Shown here piece after piece: positions 1-11,609 of a stretch of DNA of 64,000 bases. The notes under the pieces are model-generated. The model made no database searches, was not told where the DNA came from, and was given only the letters and a program-made list of their open reading frames with translations. Each line of letters opens with the position of its first letter. Within the stretch, counting starts at the first letter, position 1. Origin of the DNA: Azorinus chamasolen (taxonomy: Eukaryota; Mollusca; Bivalvia; Cardiida; Solecurtidae); the NCBI GenBank assembly GCA_963576725.1, contig OY755237.1, positions 50,737,090 to 50,801,089 on the forward strand, in the 5' to 3' direction. The position numbers and the translations under genes were made by a program.

Positions 1-64
1 TTCAAACTTAGTATTGAAAGGTTCAAACAACAAATAATCTGGATTTGTAAAAGGCATGCATGTA

Positions 65-258
65 CAAGTAAATCCCTCTAAATCGGAATTCTATTAGAGA
101 AGAATTTAGATACTTTTAGGCAGGTGGCAGCTTAATGCAGTTTAAAAGTCATGCAGAAAGCTACAAGAGGAGCTTTCTGCATGACTTTCACCCTGCCACG
201 TGCCTCCGATACTGATATTTATACTAAATTGACTGACCGGTTTAGAGGGGTTATACTG
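65..258. mobile_element. Pogo/mariner-like MITE with core C, degenerate
   Basis: TA-flanked, with ends CAAGTAAATCCCTCTAAA and (reverse complement of the right end) CAGTATAACCCCTCTAAA. Inside are GCAGGTGGCAGCTTAATG and its inverted partner around AAGCTACAAGAGGAGCTT, the core C palindrome. CAGT...ACTG ends with a TA target fit the pogo/Tc1-mariner group. Confidence 0.6.
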
Positions 259-639
259 TAGTACCAGCCCAGCTGTCACATCATAGATTGACGGCTTAGA
301 GTGAAATGGTTATATCTACACTCAATGGAGTGAAGACATGATGACCTCTGAAAACAATCTGAATCTAGATGAGAGATGATGTATAATTCTTACAATGGTA
401 AACAAGAAACCGCCAATGTCGGTATGGCCGGATTGCCGATTAAAGTGATATAGATGAACAGTCAATCATTATACATTTCTGCATCAGCAGATGCTGAAGG
501 CATAATAAATAGTTAAACATATTCCAATTGCATGTAATGAGGTCCTCATTATGACTCCACATGTTAAAAAGGTCAATCTAGAAATTCATTGAAGCATAAA
601 AAACAAGAGATATTTGTAAAGCATGTATACACCCACACC

Positions 640-2035
640 CCCTGACCTTTGATCTAGTGACCTCAACTATAGAGGTCATCTACTGGTCATGACTAATCAC
701 CACAGCAACTTTGACGATCCTAAGCCAAACCACTAATCATTTATTGATCTGAAAACATTTCACAAGTTAAGGTAATGGTGACCTTGACCTTTGACCTAGT
801 GACCTCAACAACTATAGGAGTCATCTAGTGGTTACGACCAACCACCGCAGCAAGTTTGAAGATCCCCAACCAAACCATTGAGCAGTTATTAATCGGAAAC
901 CATTTCATCAGTTAAGGTCATGGTGACCTTAATCTTTGACCTAGTGACTTCAAAAACAATAGGGGTCATCTAGTTGTCATGACCAACCACCACAGTAAGT
1001 TTGAAGATCCTAAGCCAAACCCTTGAGCAGTTATTGATTGGAAACCATTTCACCTGTTAATGTCATGATGACCTTGACCTTTGACCTAGTGACCTAAAAA
1101 ACATTAGGGGTCATCGAGTGGTCATGACAAACCACCACAGCAAGTTTGAAGATCCTAAGCCAAACCCTTGAGCAGTTATTGACTGGAAACCATTTCACCA
1201 GTTAAGGTCATGGTGACCTTGACCTTAGACCTAGTGACCTCAAAACAAGAGGGCTCATCTAGTTGTCATGACCAATCACCACAGCAAATTTGAAGATCCT
1301 AAGCCAAACCCTTGAGCAGTTATCAATCAGAAACAATTTTACCAGTTACGTATATGGTGACCTTGACCTTTGACCTAGTGACCTCAAAAACAATAGGAGT
1401 CATCCGGTGGTCATGACGAACTACCACAGCAAGTTTCAAGATTCTAAGCCAAACCCTTGAGCAGTTATTGATCAGAAACCATTTCACCAGTTAAGGTCAT
1501 GGTGACCTTGGCATTTGACCTAGTGACCTCAAAAACATTAGGGGTCATCTAGTGGTCATGACCAACCACCACAGCAAGTTTGAAGATCCTAAGCCAAACC
1601 CTTGAGCAGTTATTGATTGGAAACCATTTCACTAGTTAAGGTCATGGTGACCTTGACCTTTGACCTAGTGACCTCAAAACAAGAGGGTTCATCTAGTTGT
1701 CATGACCAACCACCACAGCAAATTTGAAGATCCTAAGCCAAACCCTTGAGCAGTTATCGATCAAAAACCATTTTACTAGTTAAGGTCATGGTGACCTTGA
1801 CCTTGACCTCAAAAACTATAGGGGTCATCTAGTGGTCATGACGAACCATCACAGCAAGTTTGAAGATCCCAAGCCAAACCCTTGAGCAGTTATTGATCGG
1901 AAACTATTTCACCAGTTAAGGTCATTGTGACCTTGACCTTTGACCTAGTGACCTCAAAAACAATAGGGGTCATCCAGTTGTCATGACCAACCACCACAGC
2001 AAGTTTGAAGATTCTAGGCCAAGTCTTTTATTAGT
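640..2035. repeat. ~146 bp tandem repeat rich in TGACCT half-sites
   Basis: About nine copies of a ~146 bp unit. Typical units contain AGGTCATGGTGACCT, then TGACCTTTGACC, CACCACAGCAAGTTTGAAG and CCAAACCCTTGAGCAG. The first two are consensus nuclear-receptor response elements (an inverted repeat with 3 bp spacing, and a direct repeat with 1 bp spacing). Confidence 0.85.
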
Positions 2036-2044
2036 TATCGATCG

Positions 2045-2815
2045 GAAACAAAAAGGTCAACCTGGAAATTCTCTAAGTCAATGAAGCGTAAAAACTAGGT
2101 CAAAAAAGGGTCATAATAACCTACTAACCTATGACATGTAATGTGACCCTCATTATGAACCCACATGCCAAGTTTGGTTACTGTAGGTGTTATACTTTGG
2201 CTATAACTAACACAAACAAAAAGGTCAACCTGGAAATTCTCTAAGTCAATGAAGCGTAAAAACTAGGTCAAAAAGGGGTCATAGTAACCTGCTAACCTAT
2301 GACATGTAATGGGACCTCATTCTGAACCCACATGCCAAGTTTGGTTACTGTAGGTATTATACTTTGGCTATAACTAACTCAAACAAAAAGGTCAACCGGA
2401 CGGACGGCCGGACGGACGGACGGCATTCGCCAATCTATAAGCCTGGATTGCGAGCAATCCGCCCAACAAAAAGGTCAACCTGGAAATTCTCTAAGTCAAT
2501 GAAGCGTAAAAACTAGGTCAAAAAGGGGTCATAGTAACCTGTTAACCTATGACATGTAATGGGACCCTCATTATGAACCCACATGCCAAGTTTGGTTACT
2601 GTAGGTGTTATACTTTGGCTATAACTAACACAAACAAAAAGGTCAACCTGGAAATTCTCTAAGTCAATGAAGCGTAAAAACTAGGTCAAAAAGGAATCAT
2701 AGTAACCTGCTAACCTATGACATGTAATGGGATCCTCATTCTGAACCCACATGCCAAGTTTGGTTACTGTAGGTATTATACTTTGGCTATAACTAACTCA
2801 AACAAAAAGATCAAC
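2045..2815. repeat. ~170 bp tandem repeat, four copies
   Basis: Units start near 2048, 2218, 2468 and 2636 and include GGTCAACCTGGAAATTCT and CCACATGCCAAGTTTGGT. Copies 2 and 4 are each followed by the GGAC microsatellite and hairpin that form the element's 5' end. Confidence 0.85.
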
Positions 2816-3227
2816 CGGCCGGACGGCATTCGCCAATCTATAAGCCTGGATTGCGAGCAATCCGGCCAAAAATGAAAGAGAAACAACAGCTGGTCTGAAT
2901 TTATTAGTTTTTCTTGCTATTAAACTAATAACTTTACTGTATATTGATCCGTTTATGCATAGTGCAGACCCAGGTCGGACAGCTGACGGGCTATGTCAAT
3001 AATTGTTTACTACAATATTTAAAAATGTTTACATTATACCCTTTACTAAAGCTACCACCATTATATCTAGCCATCCACCATTTCTACCAAGTTGCAAGTT
3101 GGCGTGTCTATTCCAACTGTGCTTAAAGCCTCCAAACATGCAATGCCCACTTATCTCATGCTGGGACTGTGAGAATTTGACCTTACCATGCTGAATACAT
3201 GTTATCACATTTGCAACTAAATAGATT

Positions 3228-3345
3228 TTAGCAACTACACTGTAGTCCGAGTGTCAACCAGTTTGAATCTGGATGAGATGTCGAGTGACTTAGCGTCTGA
3301 TCTAGATCCAAACTATTTGCAAAGGTTATTACAGATCCGCTCATG
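3228..3345. repeat. Core D palindrome fragment
   Basis: Inverted arms around CAACCAGTTTGAATCTGG and GATCTAGATCCAAACTATTT with a divergent centre. Related copies lie at 7795-7875, 19905-19985 and (three in tandem) 60065-60460. Confidence 0.55.
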
Positions 3346-3368
3346 GTTGAATCATGTTTAATGCATAT

Positions 3369-3596
3369 TATCCATTTACTCCATTGATACATCTTTTTAC
3401 CCCTTTGCAAACAGAGCAGATCCTAATGGAGCTGTCTGATCAGGGTCTGCTCTGTTTGCTTGAAATAATTTAGACCTGATTCTATTGTTTCTGCCATGGC
3501 AAAACTTTCTGTGTTCATATGGCATCATAAAAAATCAGCAAATTAAAATTCATGATGTCATTGTCTTATATGAATATTCATGGAATAAGGGGTTAA
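3369..3596. mobile_element. Foldback MITE, core A
   Basis: Left arm CCATTTACTCCATTGATA, core palindrome CAAACAGAGCAGATCC...GGTCTGCTCTGTTTG, right arm ending GGAATAAGGGG-TTAA. TTAA target with CCC...GGG ends suggests a piggyBac- or Kolobok-type MITE. Confidence 0.65.
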
Positions 3597-4051
3597 GACA
3601 GTATATGAATAACTAGCAAAAACTCTGCCATAAAAAATGGAATCTTGTGAGGTATATCACTCATAGTGTAAACCTTTGTTCTCATCTAATTCAAAGTTCC
3701 CTAACAAGATATCAGCAAGACAAAGTCAAAAAAGTCATCCTTCTAATTCTAAATATGGGACGTGGAACATCTTACAGCAACCATGTAATAAACACAAATG
3801 AGTGTCTTTAAACTCTTGAATACTTCATTTTCAAAGCAGAATTTTGAAAAGATTTCTAGGTAGGAAATTTCCATCACTCTTCATTGAGACTAACCCTCTG
3901 AACGTACAAAACAAGTGTACTGGCATTTGCAAACAGTGTAGAACCAGATCAGAGTGTTCTTGAGGAGATCTCTGATAAGGGTGTGAAATGTTTGTCATAC
4001 AATATCTACTCACAAGTTATATTCTTCATGATATTGAATGGACTCTAACAT

Positions 4052-4264
4052 TTAACCGTTATCCATGACTATGCCTTCCTATGCCTTTGCCAACAGGGTA
4101 GACCCAGACCAGATGGCCCCTGTAGGAGCTGTTTGATCAGGGTCTGCTCTGTCTGATTGTGATATATTCCTGTGTGCATGTGCTATTATAACAATTAATC
4201 TAATCTAATCCATATTCATGATGTCATTACTTCTTACATGAATATTCATTGAATAAAGCGTTAA
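4052..4264. mobile_element. Foldback MITE, core A
   Basis: TTAA at both ends (4052 and 4261). Core GTAGACCCAGACCAGATGG with centre CCCCTGTAGGAGC and the inverted GGGTCTGCTCTGT. The right arm carries the family's ATTCATGATGTCATTA. Confidence 0.8.
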
Positions 4265-4330
4265 CAATGATGGTTCATTCAGCATTCAAAGAATTCATTA
4301 AATACTTCTATAACTCTCTAAACAATGCTA

Positions 4331-4535
4331 CAGTAAAACCTCTCTATAATGGCCACTAAATTGTGTTAATTAGTTGGTATATTAGGGCAGGTGGCTACTT
4401 AAAGCAAGGTGAAAGTAAAACAGAACGCTTCTATAGGAGTGTTCTGTTTTACTTTCACCTTGCTTTAAGCAACCACCTGCCTTTAACACAAAATACTTGA
4501 TGTGATTTAGTGGCCATTATAGAGAGGGTTTACTG
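4331..4535. mobile_element. Pogo-like MITE, core C
   Basis: TA target duplication; TIR CAGTAAAACCTCTCTATA with inverted partner TATAGAGAGGGTTTACTG. The interior is a near-perfect palindrome, GCAGGTGGCTACTTAAAGC... with centre CTTCTATAGGAG and the inverted partner ending CACCTGC. Confidence 0.85.
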
Positions 4536-4994
4536 TATATAAACAAGTACATATATATATAAATGACATATTTCATCATGATGTAACTTTTAACATGACA
4601 TTATTTTCTGAAATTATTATTGTCTAGTCCAGTTCTTCAGTTCCATCCTTTTCACGCTGAACTTTCAAAGCCAACTGTTACATCATTGAGTCCATTCAGT
4701 ATGAAAGAGTATAACTTGGGAGAGGATTTCTCATGAAAGACAGTGCAGAGGCACATTTCACTCATTTTCTGCACATAAAGCATTTATCAACTTGTACACA
4801 CATAAAGCATTTATCAAATTGTACACACATGTCCCTTTTTTCAATTTAGAAGGATGCTTATTGCCTATACAAGTTTTAAGTAAGTTTAATAAACTTTATA
4901 CATGCATACCCACAGATGGATAAGATGTTTGTATAACAACTGAAATAAAAGAGTTGCCAATCAGCGACCAAACAACCACACCCTATTTCGTATA

Positions 4995-5165
4995 CAGTAG
5001 AACCTGTCTTAAGCGACCATTCATTTATTGAACATAGGAATCTTAAAAAGCAGGTGGTTGCTAAATGCAGGGCAAAAGTACTTTTGACCTACATTAAGCT
5101 ACCACCTGCCTTACATGTCCATAATTAGACCTCATTTTGATGGTCGCTTAACACAGGTTGTACTG
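4995..5165. mobile_element. Pogo-like MITE, short core C
   Basis: TA-flanked TIR CAGTAGAACCTGTCTTAA; right end AACACAGGTTGTACTG. Core GCAGGTGGTTGCTAAATG and TTAAGCTACCACCTGC, but the usual CTCC-TATA-GGAG centre is missing. Confidence 0.75.
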
Positions 5166-5422
5166 TATACAAATTAAAGCAACAATTCAAACTTGTGCCA
5201 GAACCAACACTCTCTTCATACATCATACATGATTGTTTCTTTTCAAACAGTTTTATAACATCAGTTGACTTAACCAATTCCTTCATATCGAAGCTTTTTG
5301 ATGCCTCTGAAAGTAACTTTTTGAAACCATTGTGATAAATAGAGTATTTGCTCCATAGAGTCAAATATAGATTCTGCCAATGGCCAAACTTCACTTTGTT
5401 CATATGCCATTTTAAAAATACA

Positions 5423-5495
5423 GCTATCAGCAAACAGAGCAGACCCTGATCAGACGGCTCCTACAAGAACCATCTCATCTGTTTGCAAGGGCAAC
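5423..5495. repeat. Core A palindrome fragment without arms
   Basis: CAAACAGAGCAGACCCTG, centre GGCTCCTACAAGAACC, inverted CATCTCATCTGTTTGCA. It abuts the left TTAA of the next element. Confidence 0.6.
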
Positions 5496-5510
5496 ACAGG
5501 TATCTCAGAT

Positions 5511-5739
5511 TTAACCCATTCCCTTATAGGCTATCTTTAGACCCACCCTCTTTGAATCAATCCACCAAAAAGGAGCATTAACTAGAGAAAAGGAAAATGT
5601 TAGAATTTTGTAGTTCTGAAACCATTGTGATAAACAGAGCATTTGTTCCTTAAGAGCAAATGCTCTATTTATCACAATGGTTTCAAGAAGTGGTTATTTC
5701 AGAGGCATAGAAAGGCATATTTATGGAGGAAATGGTTAA
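5511..5739. mobile_element. Foldback MITE, core B
   Basis: TTAA-CCCATTCCCTTATAGG left end; core GAAACCATTGTGATAAACAG and its inverted copy around TTGTTCCTTAAGAGCAAA; right end GGAGGAAATGG-TTAA. Confidence 0.8.
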
Positions 5740-5979
5740 ATATAGTTGTAGGTAGACTGGTTTTAGGTTTACCACAGGTTCAAACATATTTCAATCATTT
5801 TACGATGTCAAGAAGTGGAAGTTTCCCAAAGTCCATCTGCTTAGGAAAAAAAATACCATTATTTTACAAAATTTGGTAGAACCATTGACCTACCATAAGC
5901 CGAAAGGAAGGATTCCTCACATGAAATTTCAGAAGTGCCAAACTGGAATTTAACCCTCAGAGTGGCAAGGCCAAGTGAA

Positions 5980-7687
5980 AGTAAACCACTGTCTACAACC
6001 ACTGTGCTACAGGGGCTCCTAGTAAACCAATGTCTACAACCACTGTGCCACAGGCGCTCCTAGTAAACCAATGTCTACAACCACTGTGCTACAGGGGATC
6101 CTAGTAAACCACTGTCTACAACCACTGTGCTACAGGCGCTCCTAGTAAACCAATGTCTACAACCACTGTGCTACAACCAATGTCTACAACCACTGTGCTA
6201 CAGGCGCTCATAGTAAACCAATGTCTACAACCACTGTGCTACAGGGGCTCCTAGTAAACCAATGTCTACAACCACTGTGCTACAGGTGCTCCTAGTAAAC
6301 CAATGTCTACAACCACTGTGCCACAGCTGCTCCTAGTAAACCAATGTCTACAACCACTGTGCTACAGGGGCTCCTAGTAAACCAATGTCTACAACCACTG
6401 TGCTACAGGGGCTCCTAGTAAACCACTGTCTACAGCCACTGTGCTACAGGCGCTACTAGTAAACCAATGTCTACAACCACTGTGCAACAGGGGCTCCTAG
6501 TAAACCAATGTCTACAACCACTGTGCTACAACCAATGTCTACAACCACTGTGCTACAGGCACTCCTAGTAAACCAGTGTCTACAACCATTGTGCTACAGG
6601 GGCTCCTAGTAAACCAATGTCTACAACCACTGTGCTACAGGCGCTCCTAGTAAACCAATGTCTACAACCACTGTGCCACAGCTGCTCCTAGTAAACCAAT
6701 GTCTACAACCACTGTGCTACAGGTGCTCCTAGTAAACCAATGTCTACAACCACTGTGCTACAGGGGCTCCTGGTAAACCCCTGTCTACAACCACTGTGCT
6801 ACAGGCGCTACTAGTAAACCAATGTCTACAACCACTGTGCAACAGGGGCTCCTAGTAAACCAATGTCTACAACCACTGTGCTACAACCAATGTCTACAAC
6901 CACTGTGCTACAGGCGCTCCTAGTAAACTAATGTCCACAACCACTGTGCTACAGGCACTCCTAGTAAACCAATGTCTACAACCACTGTGCTACAGGGGCT
7001 CCTAGTAAACCAATGTCTACAACCACTGTGCTACAGGCGCTCCTAGTAAACCAATGTCTACAACCACTGTGCTACAGGGGCTCCTAGTAAACCAATGTCA
7101 ACAACCACTGTGCTACAGGGGCTCCAAGTAAACCAATGTCTACAACTACTGTGCTACAGGGGCTCCTAGTAAACCAATGTCTACAACCACTGTGCTACAG
7201 GCGCTCCTAGTAAACCAATGTCTACAACCACTGTGCTACAGGCGCTCCTAGTAAACCAATGTCTACAACCACTGTGCTACAGGGGCTTCTCATAAACCAC
7301 TGTCTACAGTCACTGTGCTACAGGCGCTACTAGTAAACCAATGTCTACAACCACTGTGCTACAGGTGCTCCTAGTAAACCACTGTCTACAACCACTGTGC
7401 TACAGGCGCTCCTAGTAAACCAATGTCTACAACCACTGTGCTACAGGCGCTCCTAGTAAACCAATGTCTACAACCACTGTGCTACAGGCGCTCCTAGTAA
7501 ACCAATGTCTACAACCACTGTGCTACAGGCGCTCCTAGTAAACCAATGTCTACAACCACTGCGCTACAACCAATGTCTACAACCACTGTGCTACAGGCGC
7601 TCCTAGTAAACCAATGTCTACAACCACTCTGCTATAGGGGCTACTAGTAAACCAATGTCTACAACCACTGTGCTACAGGCGCTCCTA
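5980..7687. repeat. 41 bp minisatellite, ~41 units with higher-order structure
   Basis: Unit: CTAGTAAACCAATGTCTAC + AACCACTGTGCTACAGGGG + CTC. Shortened units (ACAACCAATG junctions near 6175, 6525, 6885, 7568) recur, and a block of about 353 bp is repeated (6420-6545 against 6771-6898), so a higher-order duplication occurred. Forty-one is not a multiple of 3 and there is no long frame. Confidence 0.95.
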
Positions 7688-8417
7688 TATTAACCTTTAA
7701 CCTGCTGACCAAATATTTTATTCATAGAAAATGTCTTCTAACCATTTCACAGCAGACTTTCTTCGATGTTGCTTCAAAGAATTAAGCATGGTGTCAAACA
7801 GTTTGGATCCTGATGAGAAACCAAATTTATCAACAACTCGTATCTTGATCCAGTGTTTGCAAAGATTATTACAGGTCTGCCTACAGCAGGGTAAGGTTAA
7901 ATGAGAGTATATGTAAGACAGAAACAATAAAAGAAATACAGTTGGCCTTTTCTCAAACTTGCATAACTTGATCTTCAGGATAACTCGAGGTAAAAGTTTG
8001 TTTCTTCCAAACTTTACAATATTGAACTCTTCTAAAATGTATTACAATGCATATCTAGAAACACATGGTACAGCTTAATGCAGGTAGTAAGTAATGCTGA
8101 AAGCTCCTACAGAAACTACTAAACTATCCTACAGGAGCTACTAAACTATCCTACAGGAGCTACTAAACTATCCTACAGGAGCTACTAATAAATGTTTTGT
8201 TATCAAGATATTTATAAATTCCTTGCAAACGTAAGCCGTTTCACTGAATCATTCATGAAGAACTTTGGTTTAAGTATTTGCATATTCTGTCTACGGAGAT
8301 AATTGTCAACGGCAAAAACTGAAAATGTACAGAATGTGCCAAAGCATGTTTACATGTGAAGATAATATACTAGATATACATGTACAGTGTAGTAAAATAA
8401 GCTAGGCCAAAAGCGTG
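7688..8417. other. DOP1 intron or 3' flank, mixed repeat debris
   Basis: Holds a core D fragment (7795-7875), a run of three or four TCCTACAGGAGCTACTAAAC units (about 8115-8190) that repeats the central dyad of the foldback cores, and otherwise AT-rich sequence. No exon was recognised. Confidence 0.5.
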
Positions 8418-8762
8418 TTAACCCTTTTACTAAGGAGTATTCATGTCATAGAAATAATTAGATCATGAATAAATTAGATTAAGTTTCATAATGCCATATG
8501 AACTCTCAACTTTTTTGGCCATGACAGAAACAGCAGAATCATATCTACATTAGTCCATAAGCAAACATAGATCTTAAGAACTTGCAGAAATTGTAGAATC
8601 ATATCTATATTATATCATAAGCAAACACAGTAGATTCTGATTTGAGAACTCCTGCAGGAGCCGTCTGATCAGGGTCTGCTCTATTTGCTCATGATACAAT
8701 ATAGATACGATTCCACAATTTCTGCCATAGTCAAATATTTCTGTGTCCATGAATAAGGTTAA
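8418..8762. mobile_element. Foldback MITE, core A, with two long arms
   Basis: TTAA at both ends. Unlike most copies, both arms are of the long type (TCATATCTATATTATATCAT inverted against ATACAATATAGATACGAT), and part of one arm is duplicated (8530-8570 and 8585-8620). Centre ACTCCTGCAGGAGCC. Confidence 0.7.
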
Positions 8763-8985
8763 CCCATTCCCTCATAGGCTATTTTTAGACCCAACCTCTT
8801 TGAATGAATCTACCCAAAAGGAGCATTAACTAGAGAAATCTTTTTTTTAGAATTTTGTAGTTTGAAACCATTGTGATAAATACAGCATTTGCTGCTATGG
8901 AGCAAATACTCTATTTATCACAATGGTTTCAAAAAGTGACTATTACAGAGGCGTAGAAAGGCGTATTTATGGAGGAAATGGTTAA
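8759..8985. mobile_element. Foldback MITE, core B
   Basis: Shares its left TTAA with the preceding core A element. TTAA-CCCATTCCCTCATAGG ... GGCGTATTTATGGAGG; core AAATACTCTATTTATCAC and its inverted partner with centre CTGCTATGGAGC. Confidence 0.8.
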
Positions 8986-9295
8986 GTGAAGGGTTAAATA
9001 TGATGAACAGTGAAATCTTGTACTTTTCAAGTTTTATGTAAATAAAATGAAGAGAGACTACACTATATATACATAGCCCGAACAAGAGAATTGTACCAAG
9101 AAATAATCAAGCCAATTACTTTACAAACCTGGGACAGACAGAGCTAGTTCTCTCACTGCTTTGCTAAACACTATCATACATGCAGTGATACAAAAATCTA
9201 TAGTAGAGCTCTAGATAAGAGATGTATTTCAGAAATCTTTAAATAAATGTTTTCTTGATTTCTCTAAAAACACAGTACCTTGTTAGTACTTAATA

Positions 9296-9833
9296 GGATT
9301 GGGTTTGGTGGAGAAATAAAGGAGCTACTCTTAAAAATGTTTTAATTCACGTATCTTATCTATGCATTTGAACATTCTGTTCTACAATCTACAGTTAGTT
9401 CTACAAGTTTCACTGTGATATGCTGCACTGAATACAAAAATAATTTTAAAATATTTATAACACATGTTTAATAAGAACCACACCATGAGAAAAGACATCT
9501 TCTGAGTATTACACACAGGTCAGCCACAACATTGGCAATGCAGCAACTTTTAAAGTCGTAACCCTTTACTCCATAAATACGCCTTTCTATGCCTTTGCAA
9601 ACACAGTAGACTCCTACAGGAGCCATCTGATCAGGGTCTACTGTGTTTGCTTATGAAATTATATAGACAGTCCAACATTCCTGTGTCAATGTGCTATTAT
9701 AAAATTCAACCTCATTAATATTCATTATTTCTGACATACATATCTATGGAGAAAAGGGTTAAGCTGTCAGAGCCATAAATTAAGGGTGAAATAAAAAAAA
9801 AAGTAATTTCTCCACCAAACCCTATGTTGTAAC
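9296..9833. mobile_element. Candidate TIR element with GGGTTTGGTGGAGAAATA ends
   Basis: GGGTTTGGTGGAGAAATA at 9300-9320 faces an inverted copy at 9812-9832 (TTTCTCCACCAAACCC). The same end also occurs near 14998-15015. A core A element (9557-9762) sits inside. No target duplication was identified. Confidence 0.35.
9557..9762. mobile_element. Foldback MITE, core A
   Basis: CCCTTTACTCCATAAATACG left end, TATGGAGAAAAGGG-TTAA right end; centre GACTCCTACAGGAGCC. Confidence 0.8.
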
Positions 9834-10211
9834 TACTCTTTAGAATCGTCTCAAAGTGATGATTGTAAAGCGTGGTCACAACACATGGTTTAGAGGAGAA
9901 ATAAAGGCGCTATTCTGTTAATAAGTGCTTACTTAACATTATAACTACCTATGCTTCTCAGTTTAGACAATCATCAGCAATTTTAAGTGTTTTTTCCTAT
10001 TATTCACCTTAACACTGTAAACCCAAATCAGTTACTAGTGAGACTTGTCTTGATATATTTACTGATCTGTCTACACTGATTGCAAACCCATCAAGACAAC
10101 TTTTCTCAAGGCTGGGAACATATAAGGGTATATGGCATAATGATAAAAATATCAGAATTTGAGCACATCCGCGAATTTATTCAATTACAACCATAAATAC
10201 ATGAAGGCTTT

Positions 10212-10458
10212 TTAACCCTTTACAAAGACCATGCCTTTTGACACCTTTGCAAACACAGTATACCCAGATCAGATGGCTCCTGTAGGTGCAGTCTGATCAG
10301 GGTCTATTCTGTTTGCTTATGAAATAACATAAATCTGATTCTACAGTAACTGCCATGATAGAACATTCCCCTTTTTATGATGTCATTATAAAACTCATTT
10401 GATTAATATTCATACAATCATTATTTCTGACATGAATATTCATTGAGTAAAGGATTAA
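10212..10458. mobile_element. Foldback MITE, core A
   Basis: TTAA at both ends; core AGACCCAGATCAGATGG-like left arm, centre GGCTCCTGTAGGTGC, right arm with TGATGTCATTATAAAACT. Confidence 0.8.
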
Positions 10459-10991
10459 ACAGAACTATTTATTGTTAATAATGAAATTTTTATGTAAGCA
10501 AACACACATACACATTTATTTACCAAGAATTGACCTATTAAATCTCACAGCAGATAATGATTATGCATAATCTGAATAAAAAATACCGATATTTAAATCT
10601 AAAATGACCGCATTTCCAACATATGTAATTTATATAAAGCATGTTTAAAAACCTTGATTTTGTTATCTAGCTAGTCATCATAATTTAAGTTTTTAAAAGG
10701 AAAAACAGTCTTTGTATTAAATGGGATACTGGGATAAAAACAAAAACAAAATGAAATAAAATACTACCAAAGTCTCAGAGTTAAAGCAAAGCAAGCTATC
10801 AACTTGCGAGAGACAGTCAGAAACAGAAGTAAGATGTCATGCCCAACATAAAGGAAGAGCAAAAGTGTTCTGATATAAAATAAGAGGCCAAAAATACAGC
10901 GTAATCCAGCACATTTTCATTTCATCAGAATCAAAAAATTGAATTGTACACAGATAGACACCAAAGTAAGTCTAATAATGTCTCAACATTC
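10459..10991. other. DOP1 intron sequence, nothing recognised
   Basis: AT-rich sequence without repeats shared elsewhere in the window and without an open frame that extends the DOP1 protein. Confidence 0.4.
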
Positions 10992-11231
10992 TTAACCCAT
11001 TACCTCATACGCTATGTTTAAAATTTACACCCAACCTTTTGAATAAATCTACTGAAAAGGAGCATTTAAATTTTAATAGAAAAAAGGGTAATTTTAGAAT
11101 TGTATAGTTTTGAAACCATTGTAATAAATAAAGCATTTGATCCTATGGAGAAAAGCTCCATTCATCACAATGGTTTCGAAAAGTGAATTTTTAAAGGTGT
11201 CAAAAAGCGTCAATATGAGGGAATGGGTTAA
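10992..11231. mobile_element. Foldback MITE, core B
   Basis: TTAACCCATTACCTCATA left and TATGAGGGAATGGGTTAA right; core GAAACCATTGTAATAAAT and inverted CACAATGGTTTCG with centre ATCCTATGGAGA. Confidence 0.85.
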
Positions 11232-11440
11232 CCATTCCCTGATGAATATAAGGTACGACTATTAATTGGCTGATGAAGGGAATTGTTTACAATGGTAGAA
11301 ACTGTAGAATCAAATCTATATTATATCAGTAGCAATCAGAGCATACTCTGATCAGACAGCTCCTGTAGGAGCCATCTAATCTGGGTATACTCTGTTTGCA
11401 AAGATGTCAAAAAGAGTCTCCATCTGGTAAACAATTAAAA
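11228..11440. mobile_element. Foldback MITE, core A, reversed
   Basis: Shares the TTAA of the preceding element. ACTCTGATCAGACAGCTCC-TGTAGGAGCC-ATC core; the right end is degenerate (CCATCTGGTAAACAATT). Confidence 0.6.
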
Positions 11441-11609
11441 TATGAATTTAGACTGAGTATAACAAGCAGTGCTGAAGCTTTATATTTATAATGCATATTT
11501 TTACAAGTGTCAGGATAACTTTCAACAGCTTTGATGTTACATCTCACTTCTGTAACACTGTCTCCCACAAACATGCTAAAAACAGTGAGTTAGTAAAACT
11601 TGTTAGTAC

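Larger units (their letters stand above)
403..2867 (-). mobile_element. Hairpin-ended tandem-core element, family F5 (Helentron-like)
   Basis: Read on the minus strand, the 5' terminus is GGCCGGATTGCTCGCAATCC (a hairpin, 2867 downward), followed by a GTCC microsatellite and two kinds of tandem core. Near the 3' end the terminal sequence recurs inverted (GGCAATCCGGCC, about 424-436), followed by a short hairpin ACCGACATTGGCGGT and the terminus TTTCTTG|TTT at 403. This asymmetric terminal inverted repeat plus 3' hairpin is the Helentron/Helitron2 pattern. A second internal copy of the 5' end at 2394-2462 shows a partial duplication. No transposase or helicase is present. Confidence 0.6.

Noticed and set aside
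5125..5433. 102-codon minus frame as a gene
   Set aside because: It covers a pogo-like MITE end and a core B type palindrome (CACAATGGTTTCAAAAAG); repeat-derived.
5980..7687. CRISPR array
   Set aside because: There are no unique spacers; it is a plain 41 bp minisatellite in a eukaryotic locus.
7718..7927. 69-codon minus frame ending VKWLEDIFYE as a further DOP1 exon
   Set aside because: Most of it is a core D repeat (GTTTGGATCC...GATCCAGTGTTTGCA). No acceptor or donor keeps the phase, and the frame ends in a stop before any donor.
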